The notes: generated from the letters alone by a model not told the origin. Shown: positions 24,751 to 33,431, counted from the stretch's first letter. The stretch: 64,000 nucleotides of DNA from DASWOJ01 sp964242415 (GCA_964242415.1 CAXTAT010000021.1:34706-98705); one strand, 5' to 3'. Translations and numbers: made by a program.

Positions 24751-27573
24751 TCAGCTCCGCCGCCGTGCCTCTGCGACCTCCAGCTCCCCCGCATGGCGCT
24801 CGGCGCTGTTGGCCGGGGCGGGCGCCAGCGGCGGCACCTGCCCGGCGACGCGGCGCACCTCGGCCAGCAAGTCCCGCATGTCGGCGCTGTCCTTGCGGAT
24901 CAGCGCCGCCTGCGGGCCGAGCCGCTCGCGGTCCGCCCGGGTCATGTCCATCGCCGTCACCACCACCACGGGGATGCCGGCCCAATCGGAGCTGTTGCGC
25001 AGCTCCTTCAGCACCGCGAACCCGTCCATGCCCGGCATCATCAAGTCCAGCAGGATCACCGCGGGCCGGGCGGCGGCGACATGCTGCAGCGCGGCGCGGC
25101 CGTCTGCGGCCACCTGCACGGACCAGCCGGCCCGGGTCAGCATGGTGCGCAGGCGGTCGCGCGTGCCCTCGTCGTCATCCACCACCAGCACGTCGCCCCG
25201 GCCCTCCGGCGCCAACGCGTCGAGCGCCCGCTTCAAGCGGTCCCACTCGACGGGCTTCACCAGGTAATCGGCGGCGCCGAGCGAATAGCCGAGGCCGCGC
25301 TCGTCCACGAAGCTGACCACGACGACCGGAATGGAAGACAGCGCCGGGTCGGCCTTGAGGCGGGACAGCACGGCCCAGCCGTCCACGTGCGGCATCAGGA
25401 TGTCGAGCAGGATAGCGCTGGGACGCAGCTCGGCGGCCAGGCGCAGGCCGGTCTCGCCGTCGAGCGCGGTCCGCACGGCGAAGCCCTCGCGCTGCAGGAA
25501 GCGGGTCATGAGGTCCAGCACGGCCGGGTCATCGTCGATGACCAGGATGGGGACCAGAGCCGGTGCCAGGCCGGGGACCGAGCCGGTTGCCGGGGTTTCG
25601 GCCCCGGGTGCGTCCGCGTCGGGGACCTGAAGCGGCTGCCAGGCGGCGGGCAGGCGCAGGGTGAAGCTGGTCCCGCGGCCCTGCATGCTGTCCACCGCCA
25701 CCGTGCCGCCCAGCATGGAGCTGAACGCCTTGGTGATCGACAGCCCAAGCCCGGTGCCGCCGAACCGCCGGGTGGTGGAGGCGTCGGCCTGCTGGAACCG
25801 CTGGAACAGCTTGTCCAGTTGCTCCGCCGTCATGCCGATGCCGGTGTCGGACACACGGAACAGCACCTCGCCGCCGACGCGGGAGGCGGCCAGGGTGATG
25901 CTGCCCCGCTCGGTGAACTTGGCGGCGTTGCTCAGCAGGTTGAGCAGCATCTGCCGCAGCTTGGTCATGTCCTGGTGCATCCGCCCGAGGTCGGGGGCCA
26001 GCTCCACGGCCAAGGTGTTGCCGCGCTTGTCCACCAGGGCCTGCGCGGTCGCGGCCACGTCCTGCACCAGCCCGGCCGCGTCGAAGTCCTCGGCATAGAC
26101 CTCCATCTTGCCGCTCTCGATCTTCGACAGGTCCAGCACGTCGTTGATCAGGCCCAGCAGGTGCCGGGCGTTGCTTTTCACCTTGGCCATGTCGGGCAGC
26201 AGGCCCCCAGGGTCCCCCGAGTCCGAAATCTCCTCCTCCAGCATCTCGCTGTAGCCGATGATGGCGGATAGCGGCGTGCGCAGCTCATGGCTCATGTTGG
26301 CGAGGAACTGGCTTTTAACGCGGTTGGCGTCCTCGGCGGCATCGCGGGCGGCACGCAGGTCGTCCTCGGCCAGGCGGCGGTCGGTGATGTCCTCGTGCAC
26401 GCCGACCCACTCGCGCGGGCGGCCCGCCCGGTCCGTGCCGGATGCGCCCAGCGATGCGGCGTCCGGCATTGATCGGTCCGGCATCGGCTCGTCCAACACG
26501 GGTGCGGCGCGCACGGCGAACAGGCGATAGACGCCGTCGTGCCGGCGCACGCGGTGCTCGTGCACGAACACCCGGCGGCTGGCGACGGCCGCATCCCAGG
26601 CGGCGAGCGTGGCGGGGAGGTCGTCGGGATGGATGGCCTCGGCCCAGCCGCGGCCGGCGAGGCGGGCGGCGGTCTGGCCGGTGTAGCGGGACCAGTCGGG
26701 CTGCTCCCCGGTCATGTTGCCGTGGGCGTCGTTGGTCCAGATGATGTCGCCGACGACCTCGGCAGCGGCGCGGAACCGCTCCTCGCTGGCAAGCAGGTCG
26801 CGCTGCACGCGGGCCTGGTCGAATGACGACGCCAGCAGCGCCAGGAACAGGATCAGGAAGGTGGCGCCGGAGACGTACAGCGCCAGCATCTCCGGCGGGA
26901 TGCCGTCCATGCCGCCGGCGTCCATGCTGGCGGCATGGGGGGTGCCGTGGGAGATGCCAGTAGAAATGCCAGTAGAGGTGCCAGTAGAAATGAACGTGGC
27001 GGCGAGGATGCCGCAGTAGTGCATCCCGTACACGGCGAAGCCCATCACCGCCGCCGCGCCCAGCCTCTGCCCGACGCCGCTGCTGCGCAGCGCCAGCCAC
27101 AACGCTGCAGTGGACGCGGCGACGGCGATCACCACCGACAGCGCCACCAGCGGCCAGGAATAGGCGGCGTCCGCCGGCATCCGCATCGCCGCCATGCCGG
27201 TGTAATGCATGGCTGCGACGCCGCCGCCCATCAGCACGCCGGCCGGCAGCACGTCCCACCGCCGCGCGCCTGCCCGGCACACCCAGGCGAACGCCGCCCC
27301 AGTCGCGCCGATCGCCGCCACCAGGGACAGCAGGGTGCCGCGTGCGGCATAGCCGACCGGCATGTTCATCCGCAGCGCGAGCATCCCGATGAAGTGCATC
27401 GCCCAGATGCCGCCGCCCATCACCAGCGCCGCCATGCCGATCCACACCGGGCGGAACGCCCGTGCCGCCCCGCGCACCCGGCCGGCAAGTTCTAGCGCGC
27501 CATACGAGGCAAGCACGGCGATCAGCACCGACAGGGCCACCAGGGGCAGATCGAGGTGGGTGGCGACGGGCAT
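24751..27573 (-). CDS. MHYT-PAS hybrid sensor histidine kinase with two receiver domains
   Basis: A 940-residue hybrid kinase. Residues 1-220 form an MHYT sensor with seven helices and the repeated metal-binding motif (AMHFIGM, AMHYTGMAAM, GMHYCG), thought to sense oxygen, CO or NO through bound copper. A TG/IS-rich linker from a 12-bp repeat follows, then a PAS domain (about 290-410) and HisKA with phospho-acceptor H429 in SHELRTP. The HATPase has NLLSNAAKF and GTGLGLSI. Receiver 1 has D724 in LLDILMP, and receiver 2 has D843 in LLDLMMP. No output DNA-binding domain or histidine phosphotransfer domain is present, so a separate partner is needed. ATG at 27573 has GGAG upstream; the longer frame to 27846 runs into the divergent promoter. 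Confidence 0.92.
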   Translation of the reverse strand: MPVATHLDLPLVALSVLIAVLASYGALELAGRVRGAARAFRPVWIGMAALVMGGGIWAMHFIGMLALRMNMPVGYAARGTLLSLVAAIGATGAAFAWVCRAGARRWDVLPAGVLMGGGVAAMHYTGMAAMRMPADAAYSWPLVALSVVIAVAASTAALWLALRSSGVGQRLGAAAVMGFAVYGMHYCGILAATFISTGTSTGISTGISHGTPHAASMDAGGMDGIPPEMLALYVSGATFLILFLALLASSFDQARVQRDLLASEERFRAAAEVVGDIIWTNDAHGNMTGEQPDWSRYTGQTAARLAGRGWAEAIHPDDLPATLAAWDAAVASRRVFVHEHRVRRHDGVYRLFAVRAAPVLDEPMPDRSMPDAASLGASGTDRAGRPREWVGVHEDITDRRLAEDDLRAARDAAEDANRVKSQFLANMSHELRTPLSAIIGYSEMLEEEISDSGDPGGLLPDMAKVKSNARHLLGLINDVLDLSKIESGKMEVYAEDFDAAGLVQDVAATAQALVDKRGNTLAVELAPDLGRMHQDMTKLRQMLLNLLSNAAKFTERGSITLAASRVGGEVLFRVSDTGIGMTAEQLDKLFQRFQQADASTTRRFGGTGLGLSITKAFSSMLGGTVAVDSMQGRGTSFTLRLPAAWQPLQVPDADAPGAETPATGSVPGLAPALVPILVIDDDPAVLDLMTRFLQREGFAVRTALDGETGLRLAAELRPSAILLDILMPHVDGWAVLSRLKADPALSSIPVVVVSFVDERGLGYSLGAADYLVKPVEWDRLKRALDALAPEGRGDVLVVDDDEGTRDRLRTMLTRAGWSVQVAADGRAALQHVAAARPAVILLDLMMPGMDGFAVLKELRNSSDWAGIPVVVVTAMDMTRADRERLGPQAALIRKDSADMRDLLAEVRRVAGQVPPLAPAPANSAERHAGELEVAEARRRS
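26954..26989. repeat. 12-bp tandem repeat in the hybrid kinase gene
   Basis: Three 12-bp units share TGCCAGTAGA (26954-26965, 26966-26977, 26978-26989). In the protein they give alternating Thr-Gly and Ser/Ile residues in the linker right after the last MHYT helix. Confidence 0.9.
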
Positions 27574-27822
27574 GGCGGTCTCCGGCGCGGTCTCCAGGGG
27601 CGGGACGGCATGTGCGCTTATGGGCAGAACACCTTGGGGGCCGTTGCGTTGCGTCGCTGGGCCTAATCCGGGGCCTGCTGATCCGGGCCTGGGATGCCCA
27701 TGCCAACTGTTCCTGACCCGGTACAATTTCTTTTTACTGCATTCGCTGGGCGATGCTGTCACCGTGTGCCTGCGTGTCCCGAACGCTCCAATAACGAACG
27801 ATAAAACGAACGGAGGACAGCT

Positions 27823-28611
27823 ATGGCCGAAGTATTTGCCTATCACGCAGCGCTTGGCGTAGGCCGGCCCGCGGTGCGGCGCATCACCTTGGGCGACCTG
27901 TGGTCCGCTCTGGCGGCGGGCTGGGCGGACTTCATGGCAATTCCGACGCAGCTCGTGTTCCTGGGCCTGATCTACCCGGCCGTGGGGCTGGTGGCGGCCC
28001 GGGCCGCGTCGGGTGGCGGCGTGCTGCCGCTGCTGTTCCCGATGGTGGGCGGGCTGGCGTTGCTCGGGCCGGTGCTGGCGGTCGGCACCTATGAGATCAG
28101 CCGCCAGCGAGAGGCCGGGCTGAACCCCACCTGGCGCAACGCCTTCGATGTGCTGCGTTCGCCGGGCCTGCCGGGCGTGGTGGCGCTGGGGGTGCTGCTG
28201 CTGGTGGTGTTCCTGCTATGGATTGGCGTGGCGCGGGCGATCTACGTCGATACCGTCGGCGCGATGGCGCCTGCGTCGGTCGGCGGCCTGTTGCAGGCGG
28301 TGCAGGACAGCCCGCGCGGGTGGGCGCTGGTGGTGTTCGGCAACCTGGCGGGCGCCGGGTTCGCGGCGGTGGTGCTGGCGGTCTCGGCGGTGTCGTTCCC
28401 GATGCTGCTGGATCGCGCGGTGACGCCGGCGGCGGCGATCGGCGCCTCGCTGCGGGTGGTGCGGGCGAACCCGGCGGTGATGGCGGCGTGGGGCGTGCTG
28501 GTGGCGGTGGTGTTGGCGCTGGGCTGCCTGCCGCTATTTGTGGGGCTGGCGGTGGCGATGCCGGTGCTGGGGCATGCGACGTGGCACCTGTACCGGCGGG
28601 CGGTGGCGTAG
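27823..28611 (+). CDS. DUF2189 integral membrane protein
   Basis: A 262-residue membrane protein with about six hydrophobic helices (near 40-60, 70-95, 120-145, 165-195, 215-245). The N-terminal VRRITLGDLWSALAAGWADF and the middle stretch GPVLAVGTYEISRQREAGL are typical of DUF2189. Function is unknown; in other genomes, as I recall, these proteins occur near cytochrome oxidase genes, but no such genes are here. The start is ATG at 27823, with GGAGG seven bases upstream. It is divergent from the MHYT kinase gene (249 bp apart), so shared control is possible. Confidence 0.85.
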   Translation: MAEVFAYHAALGVGRPAVRRITLGDLWSALAAGWADFMAIPTQLVFLGLIYPAVGLVAARAASGGGVLPLLFPMVGGLALLGPVLAVGTYEISRQREAGLNPTWRNAFDVLRSPGLPGVVALGVLLLVVFLLWIGVARAIYVDTVGAMAPASVGGLLQAVQDSPRGWALVVFGNLAGAGFAAVVLAVSAVSFPMLLDRAVTPAAAIGASLRVVRANPAVMAAWGVLVAVVLALGCLPLFVGLAVAMPVLGHATWHLYRRAVA

Positions 28612-28687
28612 CCCGGTCGAGGAACCATCCAATCCCCGTCCCTCGGGCAGGACGATCCCATTAAGGCATAGGGCCGCTGTCTGCCTG

Positions 28688-28842
28688 CCCCCTCTCCCTC
28701 CGGGAGAGGGCTGGGGTGAGGGGGTCTTTGGTGCGGCGCGGGAGATGGATCGCGCCACAGGAACGCAGCCCGTCTTGGGCCAGGATCGCGTTTGCCCGCC
28801 CCCTCACCCCGGCCCTCTCCCGGAGGGAGAGGGAGCAGGCAG
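28688..28842. repeat. Family B paired-hairpin repeat, copy 4
   Basis: The left half (28688-28731) is CCCCTCTCCCTCCGGGAG followed by AGGGCTGGGGTGAGGGGGTC. The right half (28798-28842) is GCCCCCTCACCCCGGCCC, then TCTCCCGGAGGGAGAGGG. About 65 bp separate them. It sits between the ends of two convergent genes. Confidence 0.8.
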
Positions 28843-28847
28843 TGCCT

Positions 28848-29180
28848 TCACCCCGGTCCCTGATCCAGCGCGGACCACACCTCGACCAGCACCCGTCCGG
28901 CCTCCACCCGCACCGGGTAGGTCGCCAGCGGCCCGCAGGGCGGCCCTCGCCGCTGCGCGCCCGTCGGGATGTGGAACTGGCCCTGGTGGCGCGGGCAATC
29001 GATGCAGTCGCCGCTCAGGCCGCCCTGCGACAGGAACGCGAAGTGGTGCGGGCAGATGGCCGCCGTCGCATAGACCGCACCCTCGATGTCATACAGCAGC
29101 AGCGCCCGGCCGCCCGCCTCCACCTCCATCCAGCGGCGCTCGCCCAGGGTGGCCCGGCTGCCCGCGTCGATCCACGCCAC
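28848..29180 (-). CDS. Rieske (2Fe-2S) ferredoxin-like protein
   Basis: A 110-residue single-domain Rieske protein. The cluster ligands are C43 and H45 in ICPHHF, and C62 and H65 in DCPRHQGQFH. No membrane anchor or signal is present, so it is a soluble electron carrier like the ferredoxin partners of ring-hydroxylating oxygenases or of nitrite-reductase-like enzymes. No oxygenase gene is nearby. The start is GTG at 29180, five bases after the MarR stop, so the pair is likely one operon. It ends beside a family B repeat. Confidence 0.85.
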   Translation of the reverse strand: MAWIDAGSRATLGERRWMEVEAGGRALLLYDIEGAVYATAAICPHHFAFLSQGGLSGDCIDCPRHQGQFHIPTGAQRRGPPCGPLATYPVRVEAGRVLVEVWSALDQGPG

Positions 29181-29185
29181 CGCCG

Positions 29186-29698
29186 CTACCCCAGCCGCAA
29201 CGGCGCGCGGCCATGGCCGTTGCCGGCCTCCACCAGCCGGGCTAGCGCATCGGTGAAGGCCCGGCGGTCCGCATCCGGCAGCGCCGCCACCGTCCGGGCA
29301 TGGGCGCGCCGCGCCGGGGCGTCCATGCGGGCCAGCAGCGCCGAGCCGGCCTCGGTCATCTCCACCAGGCGCACCCGGCGGTCGGCCGGGCTGGCCCGGC
29401 GCAGTACCAGGCCCCGTGCCTCCAGCCGGCCCGCCACGTTGGCCAGGGTGGCGCGGTCCACCCCCACCTCCTCGCCCAGCCGCGCCTGGTCCAGGCCGGG
29501 ATGGGCCTGCACGGCGGTCATGATGCTATACTGCACCGGCGTCACCTCGAACGCCGCGCACTCCTCGATGAACAGCGCGACGTGGATCTGGTGCAGCCGC
29601 CGGAGCAGGAAGCCGGGGCGCGCGGCAAGGTCGAAGGCGGTCGGGGCGGCGACGTCAGGCATCGGGGCGGGATACCAGCCGCGGGTCGCTAAGGCCAT
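29186..29698 (-). CDS. MarR-family transcriptional regulator
   Basis: A 170-residue winged-helix regulator. The recognition part is LGEEVGVDRATLANVAGRLEARGLVLR (near 75-101), followed by the wing ASPADRRVRLVEMTEAG, both strongly MarR-like. The dimer helices are at both ends. It probably controls its own operon with the Rieske protein gene, in response to an aromatic or phenolic ligand as is common in the family. ATG at 29698 is used; ATG at 29662 is an alternative that removes a non-conserved leader. Confidence 0.9.
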   Translation of the reverse strand: MALATRGWYPAPMPDVAAPTAFDLAARPGFLLRRLHQIHVALFIEECAAFEVTPVQYSIMTAVQAHPGLDQARLGEEVGVDRATLANVAGRLEARGLVLRRASPADRRVRLVEMTEAGSALLARMDAPARRAHARTVAALPDADRRAFTDALARLVEAGNGHGRAPLRLG

Positions 29699-29800
29699 GC
29701 GCGATCATGCTATGACGGACCATCGCTGCAACGCCAACCGCCGGAGGTTCTGAGCTGCCAACCGCCGGAGGTTCCGACCGGATTGTCCCAACAGGCGCCC

Positions 29801-29924
29801 GTCATTGCGAGCCGCGTTTGCGGCGCGGCAATCCAGGAGCCGCAACTGCGGCGTGGCAGTCCAGAAGCCGCACGCGCCGTCCTGGCCGCCCTGGGTTACC
29901 ACGCCGAAGCCGGCTCGCAATGAC
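29801..29924. repeat. Family A dispersed repeat, copy 6, with internal duplication
   Basis: Left end GTCATTGCGAGCCGCG, right end CGGCTCGCAATGAC. The left inner arm is duplicated: a 28-bp unit at 29820-29847 is repeated with mismatches at 29848-29875. Just upstream, CAACCGCCGGAGGTTC occurs twice, at about 29738 and 29760. Confidence 0.8.
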
Positions 29925-29973
29925 GGGGCGCACCGTGCCGGTCAACGCCCGCAGCCGCTGGTTGTAAGGCGCC

Positions 29974-30660
29974 ATGCAGTATTGGCAGCGGTTCGAGGCG
30001 CCCGGGCCGGACCAGGTGGCCTGGACGGACCGGTATCCGGCCGCCATGCCGGACGGTCGCCGCCTGGTGCTGCCGCTGCGCGACCTGGGCGAGGTCGCGG
30101 TGGCCGGGTTCATCGCCAATCAGGCTTCGTTCGCCGTGCTGGACCAGGTCGCCGCCTGGACCGCAGCCGCGGCGGAGCGATTCCAGCCCGAGGTCGTCGT
30201 GGGCTTGCCCACCCTGGGGCACACCGTCGGCGCGGCGGTTGCCCGGGCGCTGGGCCATCCCGGTTGGGTGGCGCCGTCCACTACCCGCAAGCGATGGTAC
30301 GACGACGCGCTGTCCGCCCCGCTCGGCTCCATCACCGCCCCGGCCACCGGGGCCAACGCAGCCCGGCGGATGTGGCTCGACCCGCGGCTGCTTGAACGGC
30401 TGCACGGGCGCCGGGTGCTGCTGGTGGACGACGTCGTCAGCACCGGCAGCAGTGCCCTGGCCGGGCTGGCGCTGCTCCGCGCCGCTGGGATCGCGCCGGT
30501 CGGCCTGGCGGTCGCCATGGTGCAGGGCGAGGCCTGGCGCACCGCCTGGCCCGCGTCGGTCGAGGTGGTGGGGGCGTTCGGCACGCCGCTATTCCACCGT
30601 GCGACCGGGGATGAGAAGACTGGGAATGGGAAGACCTGGGGATGGACCCCTACCGCCTAG
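29974..30660 (+). CDS. Phosphoribosyltransferase-domain protein
   Basis: A 228-residue type I phosphoribosyltransferase. The PRPP-binding signature is VLLVDDVVSTGSSALAGL near 149-166, the pyrophosphate-loop part is VVGLPTLGHTVG near 75-86, and the fold order fits. It resembles the adenine-type or ComF-like groups rather than a named pathway enzyme, and the base substrate is unknown. The start is ATG at 29974. The last 11 bases overlap the 3' end of the convergent RidA gene, and the C-terminus has a low-complexity Gly/Lys/Trp tail. Confidence 0.85.
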   Translation: MQYWQRFEAPGPDQVAWTDRYPAAMPDGRRLVLPLRDLGEVAVAGFIANQASFAVLDQVAAWTAAAAERFQPEVVVGLPTLGHTVGAAVARALGHPGWVAPSTTRKRWYDDALSAPLGSITAPATGANAARRMWLDPRLLERLHGRRVLLVDDVVSTGSSALAGLALLRAAGIAPVGLAVAMVQGEAWRTAWPASVEVVGAFGTPLFHRATGDEKTGNGKTWGWTPTA

Positions 30661-31078
30661 CGATCATGTCGATCTCGATGATGCCGCCGCGGGCCAGGCC
30701 AGTGACGCCCACCGTGGTCCGCGCCGGCAAGCGGTCGGCCGGGAAGTACGTCGCATACAGCGCATTCATCGCCGCATAGTCGCGGTCGAACTGCGTAAGG
30801 AAGATGCGGACGCATACCACGTCCGCCAGCCCCGCCCCGGCGCCGCGCAGGGCGCGCTGCAGGTTGTCCATCACCTTGGCCGTTTGCGCCTCGATGCCGT
30901 CGGGCAGCGGCAGGGCGTCATCGGCCGGGTCGGTGGCGAGCTGGCCGGTGACGAACAGCCAGCCGTCCCGCTCGACGACATGGCTGTATGGCGCCACCGG
31001 CTTGGGCGCGTCGGGGATCATGTGGAAGATCGGGCCATTCGTCATCTCAGTCGTCATGCCTTGCACGGTCTCGGTCAT
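30650..31078 (-). CDS. RidA-family enamine/imine deaminase
   Basis: A 142-residue protein of the YjgF/YER057c/RidA family, a trimer that hydrolyses reactive 2-aminoacrylate-type enamines or imines. APYSHVVERDGWLFVTGQLATDP near 30 and the C-terminal RTTVGVTGLARGGIIEIDMIA are typical. In archetypal RidA a catalytic arginine stands near the middle; here VCVRIFLTQF gives the matching R91. ATG at 31078 overlaps the ABC ATPase stop as ATGA, so translation is coupled to the transporter. Placement in an amino acid uptake operon suggests clearing reactive intermediates of the imported compound. Confidence 0.9.
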   Translation of the reverse strand: MTETVQGMTTEMTNGPIFHMIPDAPKPVAPYSHVVERDGWLFVTGQLATDPADDALPLPDGIEAQTAKVMDNLQRALRGAGAGLADVVCVRIFLTQFDRDYAAMNALYATYFPADRLPARTTVGVTGLARGGIIEIDMIARR

Positions 31079-31941
31079 CGGGGAGTCTCCTTCGGGGCGT
31101 AGCGCAGCAGGAACTGCCGGGCGCGCTCGGTGCGCGGGGCGGTGAAGAACGTCTCGGGGTCGCCGCTCTCGACGACGCTGCCGCGGTCCATGAACATGAT
31201 CCGGGTCGCGGCGTCGCGGGCGAATGACATCTCGTGCGTCACCACCAGCATCGTCATGCCGTCGCGCGCCAGGCCCTGCATCACCGCCAGCACCTCGCCG
31301 ACCAGCTCCGGGTCCAGCGCGCTGGTGGGTTCGTCGAACAGCAGCAGGTCCGGGCGCATCATCAGCGCGCGCACGATGCCGACGCGCTGCTTCTGCCCGC
31401 CGGACAGCCGGGCCGGGTAGGCGTCGCGTTTGTCCAGCAGGCCGACCTTGGCCAGCAGCGCCTCGGCCTCCGGCAGCACCTCGGCGCGGGGGCGGTGCTG
31501 GGCGTGCAGCGGGGCCTCGGTGATGTTTTGCAGCACCGTCATGTGCGGCCACAGGGCGAAGTGCTGGAACACGAAGCCGATGCGCGTCCGCAGGTGGGCC
31601 AACTCCCGGTCGGACATGGGGATGTGGCCGCCGGGGCGCAGGCCGACCTGCACGCCGCCGAGGTGGACCTGGCCGCGGTCCGGCCGCTCCAGCCAGTTGA
31701 TGCAGCGCAGCAGGGTGGACTTGCCGGAGCCGGAGGGGCCGAGCACGCACACCGTCTCCCCCCGGCTGACGTCGAAGTCGATGCCGTCCAGCACGGTGTT
31801 GGCGCCGAACTCCTTGCCCAGGCCGCGCACCCGCAGCACTGGGCTGGTTACGGCAGGCGGGCTGGCCGCAGCGGGGAGACCGGCCGTCGTCGGGGGGCTG
31901 GTCACCCCCAAGCGGTCAGCCGCAGCCAGCGGCTCCGTCAC
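31075..31941 (-). CDS. Polar amino acid ABC transporter, ATP-binding subunit
   Basis: A 288-residue ATPase of the HisP/GlnQ type. The first 34 residues are an extra Ala/Pro/Thr-rich leader. Walker A is GPSGSGKST near 70-78, the signature is LSGGQKQRVGIVRAL near 175, Walker B is LLLFDEPTSALDPE, and the switch histidine is in THEMSFA. It powers amino acid uptake through the two permeases next to it. GTG at 31941 overlaps the permease stop as GTGA, and the end overlaps the RidA start, giving an unbroken coupled operon. Confidence 0.95.
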   Translation of the reverse strand: MTEPLAAADRLGVTSPPTTAGLPAAASPPAVTSPVLRVRGLGKEFGANTVLDGIDFDVSRGETVCVLGPSGSGKSTLLRCINWLERPDRGQVHLGGVQVGLRPGGHIPMSDRELAHLRTRIGFVFQHFALWPHMTVLQNITEAPLHAQHRPRAEVLPEAEALLAKVGLLDKRDAYPARLSGGQKQRVGIVRALMMRPDLLLFDEPTSALDPELVGEVLAVMQGLARDGMTMLVVTHEMSFARDAATRIMFMDRGSVVESGDPETFFTAPRTERARQFLLRYAPKETPR

Positions 31942-32594
31942 AGCCGGGCCTCCGCCCGGACCATTGCCACCCCGACCACGCCCTCCACCGCCAGGCACAG
32001 CACCCAGTACAGCCCGACCGCCACGATGAACGAGGCGAACGGCACGTAGTACGTCGCCTGGATCGCCGTCGCTGCATGCGTCAGCTCCTGCACGGCGATG
32101 ATCGTGAGGAATGCGCTGTCCTTCACCACCTGGATCACCTGGTTGCCCAGCATCGGCAGCGCCGCGGCCACCACCGGCGGCAGGATCACCCGGCGGAACA
32201 GCCCGAACCCATGGAAGCCGAACGCCCGCCCGGCCTCGGTCGACTCCTGCGGCAGGTTGCGCCACGCGCCGCGCAGCAGCTCCGCCATGTAGGCCATGTG
32301 GTAGATCACCAGCGCCGCCAGGCCCGAGACCCAGTTGGACAGCCGCAGCCCCAGCGACGGCAGGCCGTAGTAGATCAGGTAGGCGAACAGCAGGAACGGC
32401 ACGCAGCGCATCGCATCGACCAGCGCCTCCGCCACCCCGGCCACCGCGGCCCGCCGCGACATCAGCCCGGTGGACAGCAGCGCCCCCAGCGCCAGCGCCG
32501 CCGCCGAGGCGAGTGCTGCGATCCCGACCGTGTTCATGAACCCGCCCAGCATCAGCGCCCGCTGGTCCCAAACGACGGCGAACTCCTCGATCAT
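31938..32594 (-). CDS. Polar amino acid ABC transporter permease (first copy)
   Basis: A 218-residue inner-membrane permease of the HisMQ/GltJK type with about five helices. The cytoplasmic EAA loop is EAGRAFGFHGFGLFRRVILP (near 120-139), the site that docks on the ATPase. A histidine-glutamate pairing with the second permease gives the transport channel. ATG at 32594 lies 13 bases after the stop of the other permease gene. The substrate is likely a polar or charged amino acid or opine. Confidence 0.93.
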   Translation of the reverse strand: MIEEFAVVWDQRALMLGGFMNTVGIAALASAAALALGALLSTGLMSRRAAVAGVAEALVDAMRCVPFLLFAYLIYYGLPSLGLRLSNWVSGLAALVIYHMAYMAELLRGAWRNLPQESTEAGRAFGFHGFGLFRRVILPPVVAAALPMLGNQVIQVVKDSAFLTIIAVQELTHAATAIQATYYVPFASFIVAVGLYWVLCLAVEGVVGVAMVRAEARL

Positions 32595-32607
32595 GTCAGG
32601 AGGGCGC

Positions 32608-33249
32608 TCACGCGAGGCTCGCCCCGATCCGCCGCTCGACCACCCGCTGCAGCCGCACGAACAGGAAGACGATCAGGCTGTAGATCACCAGCGCCGCCAT
32701 GAACGGCGGCAGCGGCTCGTAGGTCTGCGCGCCGATCCGCACGGCGGCGCGGGTGATGTCCACGACGCCGAGCACCGCGACCGCCGGGCTGACCTTCACC
32801 AGCAGGGTCAGCTCGTTGACCAGCGCCGGCAGCGCCGCCCTGGCGACCTGCGGCAGCACGATGCGGCGGAAGCGCAGGGTGCGCCCCATGCCCATCGCCA
32901 GCGCCGCATCGAGCTGGTCCCGCGGCAGCGCCAGCAGCGATGCGCGCCAGATTTCGGCGTTGAACGCCATGGTCGATAGCGTGAGCGTCAGGATGCCCGC
33001 CGGCACCGGGTCGAGCGACACGCCGACCCGGGGCAGCGCGAAGAAGATCAGCAGCGCCAGCGTGACCGCCGGCGCGGCGCGCAGGAGGCTGACCAGCAGG
33101 GCCACGGCCTGGGATAGCACCGGCACACCCCGCCAGCGGATCAGCGCCAGCCCCAGCCCGGCCGGCACGCCGATCACCACCGCCGTCACCGAGAACAGCA
33201 CGGTAAAGGCCGCGCCCTGCAGCAGCGCCAGCAGGTCGTTCGCGGTCAT
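32608..33249 (-). CDS. Polar amino acid ABC transporter permease (second copy)
   Basis: A 213-residue HisMQ-type permease, the partner of the preceding one. The EAA loop is DAALAMGMGRTLRFRRIVLP (near 114-133), and about five membrane helices are predicted by hydrophobicity. The start is ATG at 33249. The gap to the binding-protein gene (33250-33509) is occupied by a family A repeat with a family B hairpin inside it. Confidence 0.92.
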   Translation of the reverse strand: MTANDLLALLQGAAFTVLFSVTAVVIGVPAGLGLALIRWRGVPVLSQAVALLVSLLRAAPAVTLALLIFFALPRVGVSLDPVPAGILTLTLSTMAFNAEIWRASLLALPRDQLDAALAMGMGRTLRFRRIVLPQVARAALPALVNELTLLVKVSPAVAVLGVVDITRAAVRIGAQTYEPLPPFMAALVIYSLIVFLFVRLQRVVERRIGASLA

Positions 33250-33263
33250 ACGATGGGACTGGC

Positions 33264-33431
33264 GTCATCGCGAGCCGCGCCTGCGGCGTGGCGATCCAGG
33301 AGGCAAGGACCGCCCTGGCTCCCTCTCCCGCCTCGGGAGAGGGGGCAGGCAGCGTCCCTATGCGCCGGGCGGGGCAAGCAAGCTTTGCCCTGGCAATCCC
33401 GATTGCCACGCCGAAACCGGCTCGCAACGAC
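33264..33431. repeat. Family A dispersed repeat, copy 7, with a nested family B hairpin
   Basis: Ends GTCATCGCGAGCCGCG and CGGCTCGCAACGAC. Between the inner arms lies a family B hairpin at 33321-33343: CCCTCTCCCG, a 3-base loop, then CGGGAGAGGG. The whole structure is within the ABC transporter operon, between the binding-protein and permease genes. Confidence 0.8.

Noticed and set aside
27574..27846. Extended N-terminus of the hybrid kinase
   Set aside because: The extension covers the divergent promoter region and overlaps the DUF2189 start. ATG at 27573 has a ribosome site and begins the MHYT domain.
4915..33431. CRISPR array made by the dispersed repeats
   Set aside because: The repeats are kilobases apart and palindromic over 100 bp; there are no regular spacers or cas genes.
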